Shown one piece after another: positions 45,304 to 55,183 of a stretch of DNA of 64,000 nt. Position numbers and translations under genes: made by a program. The notes under the pieces were generated by a model. It searched no databases, was not told where the DNA came from, and worked only from the letters and a program-made list of their open reading frames with translations. The DNA is taken from contig CAWGZV010000002.1 of assembly GCA_963827155.1 (NCBI GenBank), forward strand, positions 1,178,001 to 1,242,000, in the 5' to 3' direction. Source of the stretch: UTCFX2 sp963827155 (GTDB taxonomy: Bacteria > Chloroflexota > Anaerolineae > Anaerolineales > UBA4823). Each line of letters begins with the position of its first letter. Position 1 is the stretch's first letter.

Positions 45304-45975
45304 AATTTCCCATCCTCCAATCATAAAGCCCAATTAAAAAGTACCTGCAATAACGGTCTTTGTACTTGCCCATCTATCTCAAAAGCATTTTGGAACCCCG
45401 AGTACAGAATTTCCGTTTTATTTTGATATTCCGAATAGTGGACGTAAATCGGAGCATGGTCATTTCAATCGAAGGTTGATAGGTTTTCGCGGACCAGAAA
45501 TATCGCCAAACGACATATTTTTCTTAAGATTTGGGATCGTACTGATTTCGTTGCCTTCATATGTCGTTTATTACTGGGAGCTGGGTGAAAAAGTGATGAG
45601 TCCCCCCTGGCCACATATAGAACCTCGTCGATTTTGAAGGATGCTGACTTAGTCGATGGCAATAAGGATAGAATACTGTGATTTTGGTGCGGAAAGTTGA
45701 AGATCAATCGTTGTTGGTCTAATAACAATTTTATTTGTAGCGGTTGCCTTGGTCAACTGTTGAACCGTTGCAGATTGGATAATTGTCTGATTCTTATTGG
45801 TTGCTCAATACATCATTCGATAAATATACGAATATTCCATATAGAGCTAGAAAATAACAACAAATGGAAACAAGCCAACAATTAGCACGCACAATAAATC
45901 TTACTTTTCCACTAGCGGCAAGAAACCAAGAAACCAGTACCAATTGCCAGCAATCCTAATCCTGTAGTAATAGTC
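45304..45975. other. AT-rich stretch, no certain gene
   Basis: About 670 bases. On the minus strand near 45660-45790 a coding-like reading (IIQSATVQQLTKATATNKIV...) appears between stops, possibly part of a decayed membrane protein. No complete gene. Confidence 0.3.
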
Positions 45976-46194
45976 TCACCTGGTTTTTGATGGCGAACAA
46001 TATGGGAATAGAAAATGGATAATTAACAATCCCGCTACAATAATTGCTATTATCACAAGTGTCCAAATCCATTTTTTATCTGATTTTTCATTGTCCTTTT
46101 CTTGATCCGACATTCTCAGTTGAATCGGATAATTTTGGGTCACAATATTTTGTTTCCGATCTTCTTGTTCCGCTTCTATTTCCCTGGAATTCAT
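45976..46194 (-). CDS. Small single-helix membrane protein
   Basis: 72 residues: a charged half (DQEKDNEKSDKKW) then one membrane helix (IWTLVIIAIIVAGLLIIHFL). It begins two bases after the stop of the zinc-ribbon frame; the two may be one zinc-ribbon/membrane protein split by a frameshift, a common domain pairing. Confidence 0.5.
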   Translation of the reverse strand: MNSREIEAEQEDRKQNIVTQNYPIQLRMSDQEKDNEKSDKKWIWTLVIIAIIVAGLLIIHFLFPYCSPSKTR

Positions 46195-46196
46195 AA

Positions 46197-46400
46197 TTAT
46201 TGAATTCTTCGAGAATATCTTGAGTGATTAACGGAAATGTTCTGATGATTTGTGACCCACATCGCCAAAAAACTCATCGCTTTGTAACCGCCATCGCAAT
46301 AGAGGCACTTTTTCATTGACCTAATAATATCCCGTCCGCAATGTTGGCAGAACAATGCCCAATCATTTATCTCTTCGGCACAGTACGGGCATTTACTCAT
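46197..46400 (-). CDS. Zinc-ribbon protein
   Basis: 67 residues opening MSKCPYCAEEINDWALFCQH with CxxC...CxxC (CPYC, CQHC), and a second half-ribbon KKCLYC. Only the first ribbon is complete. Probably the N-terminal part of a zinc-ribbon membrane protein with the following frame. Confidence 0.55.
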   Translation of the reverse strand: MSKCPYCAEEINDWALFCQHCGRDIIRSMKKCLYCDGGYKAMSFLAMWVTNHQNISVNHSRYSRRIQ

Positions 46401-46773
46401 AGGTAATTCGCCTACATTTCAGAATACTAATTGATATAGTACCCAACATCATCTTTAATCGTTGATCCATACGATATATTGATATTTGTTATTGCCACAC
46501 TGAGAGTTGTTGCACACTATGTTCTGCCATACCGAAAAACTTTGCCTATATTCCTAGTGTTCGTTTTGTAAAGTGACTGGTCGATTTCTTTAGTTGGCAA
46601 AACAATCCAGACTAGCCAAAAAAATCAAGTTGTTCTCAAAGACAGACGCGATCTGAGCACTTTTTCAAATTGGCTTAAAGGTTCATCTAACGTCTATTTA
46701 TCAATTACTTTCAATGCCCGGTTGACCTCTGGTTTAAATCGATGAATCGCCAAGCTGAATCGAGGCGGGAGAA
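46401..46773. other. AT-rich intergenic, no gene recognised
   Basis: About 370 bases between the AbiTii-like remnant and the zinc-ribbon gene; nothing recognised. Confidence 0.4.
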
Positions 46774-47727
46774 TTAAAATAATTTCTTTACCAATGCTAA
46801 TGCCTGCAATATTGCAGTTACAAACCCAACAGCAGACGTTACGTCACCGAACAAGGCTTTTGCTTGTCCAATGTGATCGAGCAATGATTTTTTGTCGGGT
46901 TTTTCTTTCTTTGCTTCTTTGGGATGCTTGCAAAATATGGAAATCAACCTCGGTGGCAACATCTTTATCGATGGCTTTCATTTCTTTTGCCTTACTAATC
47001 TCTGCACGAAGTTTTTCAAGTTCTGCCACGAAACTTCTTTATCAACGACATTATCAAAATTTATATTACCCGCAGCATTATATTGATAATTTACTTGTTG
47101 ACCTCGTTGATCAAATATTGGCCCCACATTTCCTCCTTTTGGATTGTTATATATATTTATTGCCACTAATTGACTAATATCATCTTTAGGGGGAGGGAAG
47201 AATTAGTGTTCCAGTTATCACTAAGCTCCAACACAAAATTTAGCAATCTATTCTTTACTGTATCAAGAATTTGTCCAAAATCTTTGGGGCTAACCGCATA
47301 TTGAAGGGAAGTAAAATGAAAACCTTGTTGGCTTACGTAATCGATTAACCAAAATTACTGCTTCAACAGGTAAATTTAAATGTAATTCTTTTTGTTCGGC
47401 TAGATGCTCTATAGAACGTAATCCTTCAGTAAAAGGAAATGTAGTTATCGATTCCTTAATTCATCATCGTCAATTTTATAAGTTGGTACAAGTTGATTTG
47501 TTCTATTCCAATAACCATTTGTAAAATCGCCAAAACAACCAACGCGAAGAACTCGATAATCTGGTAGATCTTTTATGGATTTATATCCATCCAATTCTTC
47601 TGTAGATACCCATTTATCAGTTATCACTCTTAAATTGATGCGCTAATACTTTAGCTTTTCGTAATACATTTGGGAGCGATGTGTTTTCATCTAATAAATC
47701 ATTTTGAAGTTGCTGTAAAATGTCCAT
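46774..47727 (-). pseudogene. AbiTii-domain abortive-infection-type protein broken by frameshifts
   Basis: Joining frames gives about 315 residues: MDILQQLQNDLLDENTSLPN and VLRKAKVLAHQ; WVSTEELDGYKSIKDLPDYR and VLRVGCFGDFTNGYW; FPFTEGLRSIEHLAEQ; GFHFTSLQYAVSPKDFGQIL; then a Gly/Asn-rich linker (NIYNNPKGGNVGPIFDQRGQ), AAGNINF, a coiled coil (LEKLRAEISKAKEMKAIDKD) and a hydrophobic end (FVTAILQALALVKKLF). The first 200 residues match the AbiTii domain known from abortive-infection and other defence proteins. At least five one-base shifts interrupt it, so as sequenced it is inactive. It lies 2.3 kb from the AbiE module in the same AT-rich patch. Confidence 0.65.
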
Positions 47728-48097
47728 TTTTTTTAATTGTAACTCGGTTGTATTTTGTTTTTAATTTTCAAGAATCCCCTAACTCAAAATAAATTCAATT
47801 TTTTTCTTCTCAGATAAATCTATTTCGAATTCTGTTAGCGCAATCGCGTCGCGTATCTCTGAGAAGTCCCGAATTGCTAATTAACGACTTAAGTACGGTA
47901 ATATGTAACTTGATTATTATTATCATAAATTTATCTTACGACTTTATGGGGATTTCTGCAAGTAATTTCGATATTGATACCCTTATCATATTAGTAAGCC
48001 ACCATCCTTAGTTTATTCTCTCGTTGGGAGAAGATCAATTTCGAGGGTGGTTAACGCATCGCTTCAAGCAGAAAATTGGTACTATTACAATAGGTAA
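47728..48097. other. AT-rich intergenic, no gene recognised
   Basis: About 370 bases, the right edge of the AT-rich patch. Nothing recognised. Confidence 0.4.
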
Positions 48098-48243
48098 CTA
48101 TCCGGGGAAAATTTTGATGGCAAAAAAGGCTACCTTGTTAGTACCATTACCCTCCCTCTCCTCCACCAGCATCCACCTCAAATCCATCCCGACCAGGCTC
48201 TCCCGAAACTCGATCTCCCGCGGCACCTTGCATCTCACCAAAC
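48098..48243 (-). pseudogene. Decayed copy of the 3' end of an acyl-CoA ligase gene
   Basis: On the minus strand this reads SLVRCKVPREIEFRESLVGM and DLRWMLVEERE, matching the last 35 residues of the ligase at 50294 (IPREVEFRESLPKTLVGKHL, RRMLVEEKPE) with a deletion of a few codons. Nothing of the other 500 residues is present. It and the intact gene's 3' end are direct repeats on either side of the secreted protein gene at 48318. Confidence 0.75.
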
Positions 48244-48317
48244 TCCCGCGCCAGGGCGGAGATCATCCTCGATGATCCCGCCCTGCCACAGATTTCACGC
48301 CTATTCCAATCCCTACC

Positions 48318-49895
48318 TCACGGTCTTTGCAGTGGGATCACCCGGGCCGGCAGAATGAAATTGTCATCCGGCCCCCGCCGGCTGCCCAAGGCGATATAAT
48401 CCCGCAAAGAGATCGAAAGCTTATCACATTCAGGCGCCGATGGATTATCACACAGCGGGAGATCGGTGTCAGAAATTTCCAGGCAGCTGCCGCCGGTCAA
48501 TGCCTCCAGTCCGCTGCAGTCGCGGGTCAAATAATACACGAAGAATTTATCGACATTGTTCACACCCGGGGCATAATCGCTTGCAGTGTCTTCAAGGTCT
48601 GCGTCGGATCGATTATCGAAGCCCAGCATTCTTTTGGTAGAGGTGAGCCCTAATCCAACATAGGTCGCATTATGGGTCCGCGTGCCCAGAGTGCCGACCA
48701 ATGCATAGACAATATTATTCCCCAAGGGCAAGGGGTAGGAGTATTGATAAGATGCATCCTGAGTGTCCCCAATGCAGTTCATCCCAATCGGAACGCACTT
48801 CGGTCCAACCATGTTAATCGGTGCGGGCTGCATCCGCAGCATATTTAAGGCGTTAACCGCTGCAGAAGGCTGCTCCCATCTTTGGCCCACCGCCTGCACC
48901 AGGCTGATCAGATCATCCTTTAGATAGAACTCATCCGCGATCTGCCTTTCTTCGGGTGCTGTAAACGCCGGGTACGCCTCTGGCAGTCGGTCCGGCTGGG
49001 GATCTCTGACGCGCAGCACGACCAGCGGCAGATCATTTCTCCAGATATCCGAGGGATCTCCCGCGTCTCCGCCGTCTTCTGGCATGGCATAGCGCAAAAT
49101 AGTTACAAAATCATCCGACGCTTCGTCGAGGCCCAGGACCATATTCGAGGGGATTTGCTCGGTGAAGATATCTTCATCCTCTACCGAGATATCCATTAAA
49201 GCATCTCGGACCGCTCCGTCCATGAATTGGTCAGGTGTGATGATGAAGTACCGCTGCTGATCGAAGGCTGCGCCTGACTGTTCCTCAATCACCACCTGGT
49301 TGAAGCTGTTGCTGAGGCTGGCGAAATTCAGCACTCGCTCAGGATTTTGAGGCACTTTTGAGAAGAACATCCTCATTAATGGAGGCTTGTCTTTCATAAA
49401 CAAATAGGTTGGGCTCTCCATATCAAATGTTCCCTCGCGGGTGAAAAGGTAGGTCTGCAGCCCAAAATAAGCTGCCTGAGGCGGAAGGATGCCCAGGATG
49501 ATGATCGCTTCGCGCCGATCCAGCCGGTAGGTATTGGAATAGCCGTCCAAATTGAGCCCATATGCCTGGTCGGTTGCAGGGTCGATAAACTCCTCCGGCC
49601 AGCTGGGGACGGCAAATGTCACGTAAGGCGCGGCAGGATTATTGCCGTAGCAAGTACCCATCTCCTGGAAGGATATTGGGCAGTCCTCTTTGGTAATCAG
49701 CTTGAAATAGCCGCGTTCGACCTCAAATCCTTGTTTTTTGAGGCTGTTCATGAGACGGCGGGCTTTGCTCTCAACCCTTCCAGGCACCTTATTCTCTGGC
49801 ATCACACTTTTGCCGTACGCCTGAGGCTCTCCCCAGGATATGAGAAGCATAAAAACAACAGACAGAAAAACCAGGACTTTGCGATTGGTGTTCAT
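48318..49895 (-). CDS. Secreted protein of unknown function
   Basis: 525 residues, intact. Signal peptide MNTNRKVLVFLSVVFMLLIS to about AYG, then a soluble, acidic protein with few cysteines, some probably paired (KEDCPISFQEMGTCYG; KCVPIGMNC; DCSGLEALTGGSC). No domain recognised. It sits between the intact 3' end of a CoA ligase gene and a decayed copy of that end, as if inserted there. Confidence 0.75.
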   Translation of the reverse strand: MNTNRKVLVFLSVVFMLLISWGEPQAYGKSVMPENKVPGRVESKARRLMNSLKKQGFEVERGYFKLITKEDCPISFQEMGTCYGNNPAAPYVTFAVPSWPEEFIDPATDQAYGLNLDGYSNTYRLDRREAIIILGILPPQAAYFGLQTYLFTREGTFDMESPTYLFMKDKPPLMRMFFSKVPQNPERVLNFASLSNSFNQVVIEEQSGAAFDQQRYFIITPDQFMDGAVRDALMDISVEDEDIFTEQIPSNMVLGLDEASDDFVTILRYAMPEDGGDAGDPSDIWRNDLPLVVLRVRDPQPDRLPEAYPAFTAPEERQIADEFYLKDDLISLVQAVGQRWEQPSAAVNALNMLRMQPAPINMVGPKCVPIGMNCIGDTQDASYQYSYPLPLGNNIVYALVGTLGTRTHNATYVGLGLTSTKRMLGFDNRSDADLEDTASDYAPGVNNVDKFFVYYLTRDCSGLEALTGGSCLEISDTDLPLCDNPSAPECDKLSISLRDYIALGSRRGPDDNFILPARVIPLQRP

Positions 49896-50293
49896 TTGAT
49901 TTTCTCCATTTTTTATATTTCAAGCCGCCTGACATGTATAGGAGAAAGGTTGATCGGCAATATCGGCCTGCACCTGGTTTTTACGACATCAATAACCAAT
50001 CCAAATCATGCTGATCAACCATGTCTATCATGCTCGGAAAAGGCGAATTTCAACAACTGCTAACTTTGAAGAGGAACATTTGCATTTTGTGCAGCGGATC
50101 ACCTACTCCATTATAGCGATTACGATTGCCGGTGTCTACCATATTCGGGTAAGTGAAGATGACCTCCTTTACCTCGCGCCGCGCTGGGCTGGTCCTGATA
50201 ATTACAGGCTGCATCGCTATTTGGATCATTCTTAACGCTCCAGCAGAAAGTTTTGGTAATGCAAATATTGGAATACGTCCCAGCCGCAGCCGC
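49896..50293. other. Intergenic, no gene recognised
   Basis: About 400 bases between the ligase end and the secreted protein start; it should hold the latter's promoter. Nothing else recognised. Confidence 0.4.
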
Positions 50294-51970
50294 TTACTCC
50301 GGCTTCTCCTCCACCAGCATCCGCCTTAAATGCTTTCCAACCAGCGTCTTTGGCAGGCTCTCGCGGAACTCGACCTCCCGAGGAATCTTGTAGTTCACCA
50401 GCTTCGCGCTGCAGTAGTCCGTGATCTGCTTCGCGCTGAGCTGCTCTCCGGGCTTGAGCACCACCCAGGCTTTCACGGCTTCGCCCTGGTAAGGGTCGAG
50501 GACGCCCGCCACGCACACCTCGGCGACCGCGGGGTGGGCGGCGATGACCTCCTCCACCTCCCGCGGCCAGACCTGGAAGCCGCTGGGCTTGATCAGGTCC
50601 TTCTTGCGGTCGACGATGAACAGGTAGCCGTCCGCGTCCATATAGCCGATATCGCCGGTGTAGACCCAGCCGTCGCGGATCATGTTGGCGGTCTCGGTCG
50701 GCTGCATCCAATAGCCGGTCATGATCTGGGGCGCCCGGATCAAGATCTCGCCCACCTCGCCATAAGGCAGGACCTTCTCCCCCATATCTAAGTCGACGAT
50801 GCGCAGATCGACGTCCGAGATCGGCACCCCGGTCGAGCCTTCCTTGTACGCGCCGTTGACCGGACAGGCCACCGCCGCCAGCATCGTCTCGGTCATGGCG
50901 TAGGCTTCAAGCAGCCGCCCGCCGGTGAGGGCTTCGAAGCGGTTCTTGGTCTCAGCCAGCAGGGGCGCCGCCGCCGAGTAGCAGATCTTCATCGACTTGA
51001 AGTCGACTTTCCCCTTCAACACATCCGGATGGTTGAGCAGCCCGTTGAACAGGGTTGGCACGCCGTGCAGCACCGCCGGGCGGGTCTTGCGGATCGTGTC
51101 GACCAGGTCGTCGAGGTCGCGCGGGTTCGGCACCAGCACCATCGGCCAGCGCGCCAGCAGCGAGGTGCACATCCCCATGTTGCCGTAGATGTGGAACATG
51201 GGCATGCAGATCGTGATGCGGTCGTCCCAATCCGCCAGGACGGTCTTTGCATAGGCGTGCAGCTGCATGGCGCTGATCAGCAGGGCGTGGTGGCTGCCGA
51301 GGGCGGCTTTGGGCGTGCCGGTCGTCCCGCCGCTGAAGAGCAGGATCGCCGGGTCGTTGTGGCTCACCGTCACCGCCGGCCTCGGCGCATCCGCATACCG
51401 CTTCAGCAGGTCGACCATGGAATGGTCGCCGGGCTGGAGCTGGACCCGGTGACCCTCTTTCTTCTCTTTCAGCAGGGTGAAAAGCAGGCGCAGGGGCGGC
51501 TTCAGGTAGTCCTTGATATTGGTGGCGATGACGCGCTTGACCCCCGCGGCAGCCTGGACGCCCTTGACTTTCTCGTAAAAGGGCGTCAGCACCACGACAG
51601 TCTCTGCTCCCACATCTTTCAGGGCGGTCTCCAGCTCCACCGGGGTGTAGAGCGAGTTGACCGGGCAGACGATTGCGCCGGCTTTCCAAACGCCCAGCTG
51701 GGCGATGATCGCTTGAGGCGAATTCGGGATCAGCAGCGCCACCCGGTCGCCCTTCTTGACGCCCAGGTCCACCAGGGCGGCGGCGAAGGCGTCGCTTAGC
51801 CGCTCCAGCTCGAGGTAGCTCATTTGGGCGCCCTTGAACATCAGGGCGGTGTGCTCGGGGCGCAGGCTCACCGTCTCGTGGACCGCGTCCAGCAAGGTGC
51901 GCTCGGGGTACGGCCTCAGCGTTTGGGGCATTCCCGGATCGTAGCTTTTAAACCAGGGTCTTTCTTCCAT
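50294..51970 (-). CDS. Long-chain fatty-acid-CoA ligase (AMP-forming)
   Basis: 558 residues with the ANL-family motifs in order: LLFSGGTTGTPKAALGSHHA (P-loop), YSAAAPLLAETKNRFEALTG, EAYAMTETMLA, YTGDIGYMDADGYLFIVDRK and the C-terminal LVGKHLRRMLVEE with the catalytic Lys. It activates fatty acids with ATP to acyl-AMP and then acyl-CoA. Very GC-rich and full length. The last 35 codons are duplicated in decayed form at 48098. Confidence 0.92.
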   Translation of the reverse strand: MEERPWFKSYDPGMPQTLRPYPERTLLDAVHETVSLRPEHTALMFKGAQMSYLELERLSDAFAAALVDLGVKKGDRVALLIPNSPQAIIAQLGVWKAGAIVCPVNSLYTPVELETALKDVGAETVVVLTPFYEKVKGVQAAAGVKRVIATNIKDYLKPPLRLLFTLLKEKKEGHRVQLQPGDHSMVDLLKRYADAPRPAVTVSHNDPAILLFSGGTTGTPKAALGSHHALLISAMQLHAYAKTVLADWDDRITICMPMFHIYGNMGMCTSLLARWPMVLVPNPRDLDDLVDTIRKTRPAVLHGVPTLFNGLLNHPDVLKGKVDFKSMKICYSAAAPLLAETKNRFEALTGGRLLEAYAMTETMLAAVACPVNGAYKEGSTGVPISDVDLRIVDLDMGEKVLPYGEVGEILIRAPQIMTGYWMQPTETANMIRDGWVYTGDIGYMDADGYLFIVDRKKDLIKPSGFQVWPREVEEVIAAHPAVAEVCVAGVLDPYQGEAVKAWVVLKPGEQLSAKQITDYCSAKLVNYKIPREVEFRESLPKTLVGKHLRRMLVEEKPE

Positions 51971-52048
51971 TAGTACCTCACACCAAACAGGATGGATTGA
52001 TTATATGCGCAACGGCTGAGTTTGGGCGGATTCGGAAGAAGAAGATAT

Positions 52049-52218
52049 TAACCCAAAGACGCAAAGCTCGCAAATCTTTTGTTCAAAATTACTTCGCCAC
52101 AGGACTTCCTGTCCGGCACTTTACGGTATAAATCTTTTCCTTTTCCCCCAGACATCCTGTCTTGCCCACCAATTTTATAATATAAAGAAATCTTAGCGTC
52201 CTTCGCGTCTTTGCGTTA
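52049..52218. repeat. MITE-like inverted-repeat element A
   Basis: Left end AACCCAAAGACGCAAAGCTC and right end CGCGTCTTTGCGTTA are inverted copies of an AACGCAAAGACGCAAAG-type motif, about 170 bases apart, in the gap between the CoA ligase and the YcaQ-like gene. No coding capacity. The rest of the 360-base gap holds nothing recognisable. Confidence 0.6.
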
Positions 52219-52332
52219 TTTTTTTTGTCTGTGAAGACTGCGAAGGATACAAAGTTTCGTATGATTGTAATTCGATCCAGCAGGTGGTGAACAAGTTTAT
52301 TTAGATGCGTGGAAAACCGAACTCTTGCCCAG

Positions 52333-53553
52333 CTACAGGGCGTATTCTAGCATCGCCGCAGCTTCGGGCGGGTCCGAACGGCGGAGCTGGATCTCGGGCG
52401 TGCCGTGCCAGGCTGCCAGGCGGTGCATAGCGGCAGCCAGATCCGCGAAAAGCTCACGGTCGAGGGGGACGCCCGGCTCCAGGTGCAGGGCTTTGATCTC
52501 GAAAATGCCGGCGAGGCGGTGGGCCTTGGGGTCGAGCCGCCCGACGAGCCGGCCGCGGTGCAAGATGGGCAGGCTGAAATAGCCGTAGCGGCGCTTGGCG
52601 GCGGGGGTGAAGCATTCGATCAGGTAGTCGAAATTGAAGAGCTGGCGTGCCCGGGCCCGGTCCGATACCAGCGGGTCGAAAGGCGAGAGGACTGCCGTCA
52701 GGTCCGGCTGGATGCGTCCGAAGGCGGCCTGCTCCAGCAAAGCGAGGCGGTCTTTGTGTATGTACATCGGGCTGTCCATGTCTTCCACCTCAACCCGCAG
52801 GAGCAGTCCCTCACCCGCCAGCGCCTCGAGGCGCTTCGCCAGGCCGGTCTTCGGCTGGCGGATATATTCGGATACCCAGGTCGGCGATGCGATCCCCAGG
52901 GCGTGCGCCGGGCGCAGTGCCAGGTAGCGCTTAACATCTTCGCTGGAGGGCAGTGCGGCGTCGTCCCAGCCGGGCAGGACGCGCTCGCGCAGGTCGTAGA
53001 CCCGCTGGAAATTCTGGCGGCGGGCGATCATCACCTCGCCGGTGAACAGCATCGCCTCCAGGGCGTTCTTTTCGTCTTTCCAGTTCCACCAGCCGCCGGA
53101 CTGGTGGTTTGGGTTTTCGAACTCGGCCGAGCGAACCGCCCCGTTCTCACGCAGGTGCCGGCGCACACGTTCCATGATCTCGGGGTTATCCTTGGACCAA
53201 TCCACCGCCCATTTGGTCGGCCAGGTCCGGTCGCGCATCGCGTCCAGCATCCGCCGGCGGTGGATCGGGTAATCTTCGATCGGCAGGAAGCACATCGCAT
53301 GCGCCCAATATTCGAACAAGGCCCCCTCCGCCAGCAGCTCATCCAGCCATTCGCACCGATAGTCACCCAGCCGGGTCCACAGCACCAGGTAAGGGCTGCG
53401 GGCGACGACGTTGATGGTGTCGATCTGCAGGTAAGCCATCCGGCGCACGGCCTCGAGCACCGCGGGCTTATCTGCCGGGCTGGAAGGGAGCTGGTCCAGC
53501 CCCTGGGCGGCGAGCACGACCTGGCGGGCAGTCTGGAGCGAGATGCGGTCCAT
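52333..53553 (-). CDS. YcaQ-like winged-helix protein (crosslink-repair DNA glycosylase family)
   Basis: 406 residues from the ATG at 53553, preceded by TTTAGGA; a GTG seven codons upstream is also possible. The pattern is that of the HTH_42/YcaQ family: ARQVVLAAQGLDQL, RRMAYLQIDTINVVARSPYL, FEYWAHAMCFLPIEDYPIHR and LSPFDPLVSDRARARQLFNF. E. coli YcaQ (AlkX) unhooks interstrand crosslinks and nitrogen-mustard adducts. Full length and intact. Confidence 0.88.
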   Translation of the reverse strand: MDRISLQTARQVVLAAQGLDQLPSSPADKPAVLEAVRRMAYLQIDTINVVARSPYLVLWTRLGDYRCEWLDELLAEGALFEYWAHAMCFLPIEDYPIHRRRMLDAMRDRTWPTKWAVDWSKDNPEIMERVRRHLRENGAVRSAEFENPNHQSGGWWNWKDEKNALEAMLFTGEVMIARRQNFQRVYDLRERVLPGWDDAALPSSEDVKRYLALRPAHALGIASPTWVSEYIRQPKTGLAKRLEALAGEGLLLRVEVEDMDSPMYIHKDRLALLEQAAFGRIQPDLTAVLSPFDPLVSDRARARQLFNFDYLIECFTPAAKRRYGYFSLPILHRGRLVGRLDPKAHRLAGIFEIKALHLEPGVPLDRELFADLAAAMHRLAAWHGTPEIQLRRSDPPEAAAMLEYAL

Positions 53554-53870
53554 GGATATTTTCCTAAACTTCACAATATTTGGATCATGCGGATAATTTT
53601 ACCCAGTTATTGTTTTTTGCGGTCAATTCTCTTGAGTAAGAATCCGTCCTTCGTTTCCTGCGACCCGAAATGAAAAGAAATCGGTATGAGATCGAAAGGT
53701 CTCGCCTGGGCAGCCCACCCCTTGCCAAACTCCCTCAATTGCGAAAAGCACGATTTTAAGGGAAGGGAGAGGGCGGAATTGTGCAGGTTTTAAGGTTAAA
53801 TTTGTCTATACTACTCTATAATAAATTTAGACAATTTCCAACCAAACAATTGCAAATTTAGGGAGGGAAA
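53554..53870 (+). promoter_or_regulatory. Divergent promoter region with an inverted repeat
   Basis: About 317 bases. TATAAT lies at 53817-53822 upstream of the secreted paralogue. An imperfect inverted repeat (AAATTTGTCTAT near 53799 and TTAGACAATTT near 53827) brackets it and could be an operator. Confidence 0.4.
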
Positions 53871-54401
53871 ATGAAACACCATGCGTTTTATTCGTTCATT
53901 CCGGTTGCCTTCTTTGCGTTTTTTGGACTGCTTACCCCGGCAGAAATTACCGGGACGGCCTATCTATACCTATCCCCCGCTGACTTCAACCCGCATATAG
54001 GCAGCTGCCCATATATTAATTGGGGAGGATACCTCACGGTTGATGGACTGACGGCTTGCGATTTCTATGCCGGGATCCAAATCCCTGATGGCTCAGTAAT
54101 TACCGCCCTCTGGATTCATTTCAAAGATGGGTCTGCCCAAGAAATGACTGCCCATCTATATGAGAACAATCATGATGGCAGTAGCGATGATTTGGGTTCG
54201 GTCTCCTCGTATGGAAGTACGAATGTCGATCTGGATAATTTAGCACTCACTTCAATTGCTATAGATAATGTCATCAGCGGATATTTCGTTGGATTGAAGA
54301 ATCTAAATAACCAGATGCGGTTCAATCTGCTGCGTATAACGTACACCTACACAATCCCCTGGTATGCATACCCGCTCTATCTGCCCATGATCAGGCAATG
54401 A
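53871..54401 (+). CDS. Small secreted protein, paralogue 1
   Basis: 176 residues: signal peptide (MKHHAFYSFIPVAFFAFFGL) and a beta-rich domain with the shared signature YLSPADFNPHIGSCPYINWG, then TVDGLTACDFYAGIQIPDGS, NNHDGS and a hydrophobic end YTIPWYAYPLYLPMIRQ. Excellent binding site (AGGGAGGG). The next gene is a paralogue. Two conserved Cys per copy are likely a disulfide. Family unknown. Confidence 0.75.
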   Translation: MKHHAFYSFIPVAFFAFFGLLTPAEITGTAYLYLSPADFNPHIGSCPYINWGGYLTVDGLTACDFYAGIQIPDGSVITALWIHFKDGSAQEMTAHLYENNHDGSSDDLGSVSSYGSTNVDLDNLALTSIAIDNVISGYFVGLKNLNNQMRFNLLRITYTYTIPWYAYPLYLPMIRQ

Positions 54402-54421
54402 CACTGAAGCCTTTGAATAAA

Positions 54422-54953
54422 ATGAAGCACATTCCGGCTTATCCCATCTTACTGGCGGCTTTCATTGCATTTTTCGCCGTGCTTGGCCCAGACTGAAATT
54501 ACTGAATACGGGTACATTTTTATTTCACCCGGAGACTTTAACCCACATGTATCGAACTGTTCATATATCAATATGGGGAGTTATCTTACAATTGACGGAA
54601 TGAACTCTTGTAATTTCTACGCTGGCTTTCAAATACCTGACGGCTCAACAATCATAGAACTTGACCTTCACTTCAGAGACGGGTCCGAGCAAAACATGCT
54701 GGCAAGCATCTTCAAGAACAATCACGACGGCACAAGCGAGAATATGGGTACAACTGGTTCTACCGGTAATACGAATGTGGATGACATCACCATTTATGAT
54801 TGGGAAATCCCAATAAATAATCCTGCTGGTGGATACTTCGTCAAGTTATCGAATCTCGATAACAACATGAGATTCAACCTGTTAAGGATCAAATATAAAT
54901 ATACGATCCCCTGGTATGCGTACCCGCTCTATTCTCCGATGTTAAGGCAATGA
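54422..54953 (+). CDS. Small secreted protein, paralogue 2 (frameshift in signal peptide)
   Basis: From the ATG at 54422 the signal peptide reads MKHIPAYPILLAAFIAFFAV; removing one base near 54476 (TTTTTCGCC) joins the frame AQTEITEYGYIFISPGDFNP and continues to 54953 with the same landmarks as paralogue 1 (QIPDGS, NNHDGT, IPWYAYPLYSPMLRQ). Without repair a shorter frame starts at 54465 and has no export signal. Confidence 0.65.
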
Positions 54954-55183
54954 GGCGTAAGTTAGCGAATAAGCGGGATATCTTTCTCAATAAATCACTG
55001 CCATCTTAGATTGCAGCCCCCGTGCTGGTCGTGGGTGGATGACTTCGATATTCCAAAGCGATGGGAGGCGGCGATTGTTGCTGTGTTAAGTGTAAACGCA
55101 TTTGGGGGAAGGAGAGCGAGAGGAAGGCGGAGAATTTAGATTAAATTGCAAAAAGCAAGCAGGGCGGGAGAAAAGAAGAGATT

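Noticed and set aside
50952..51799. Frames of about 250 residues on either strand inside the CoA ligase
   Set aside because: Shadows of a GC-rich gene with full ANL motif set.
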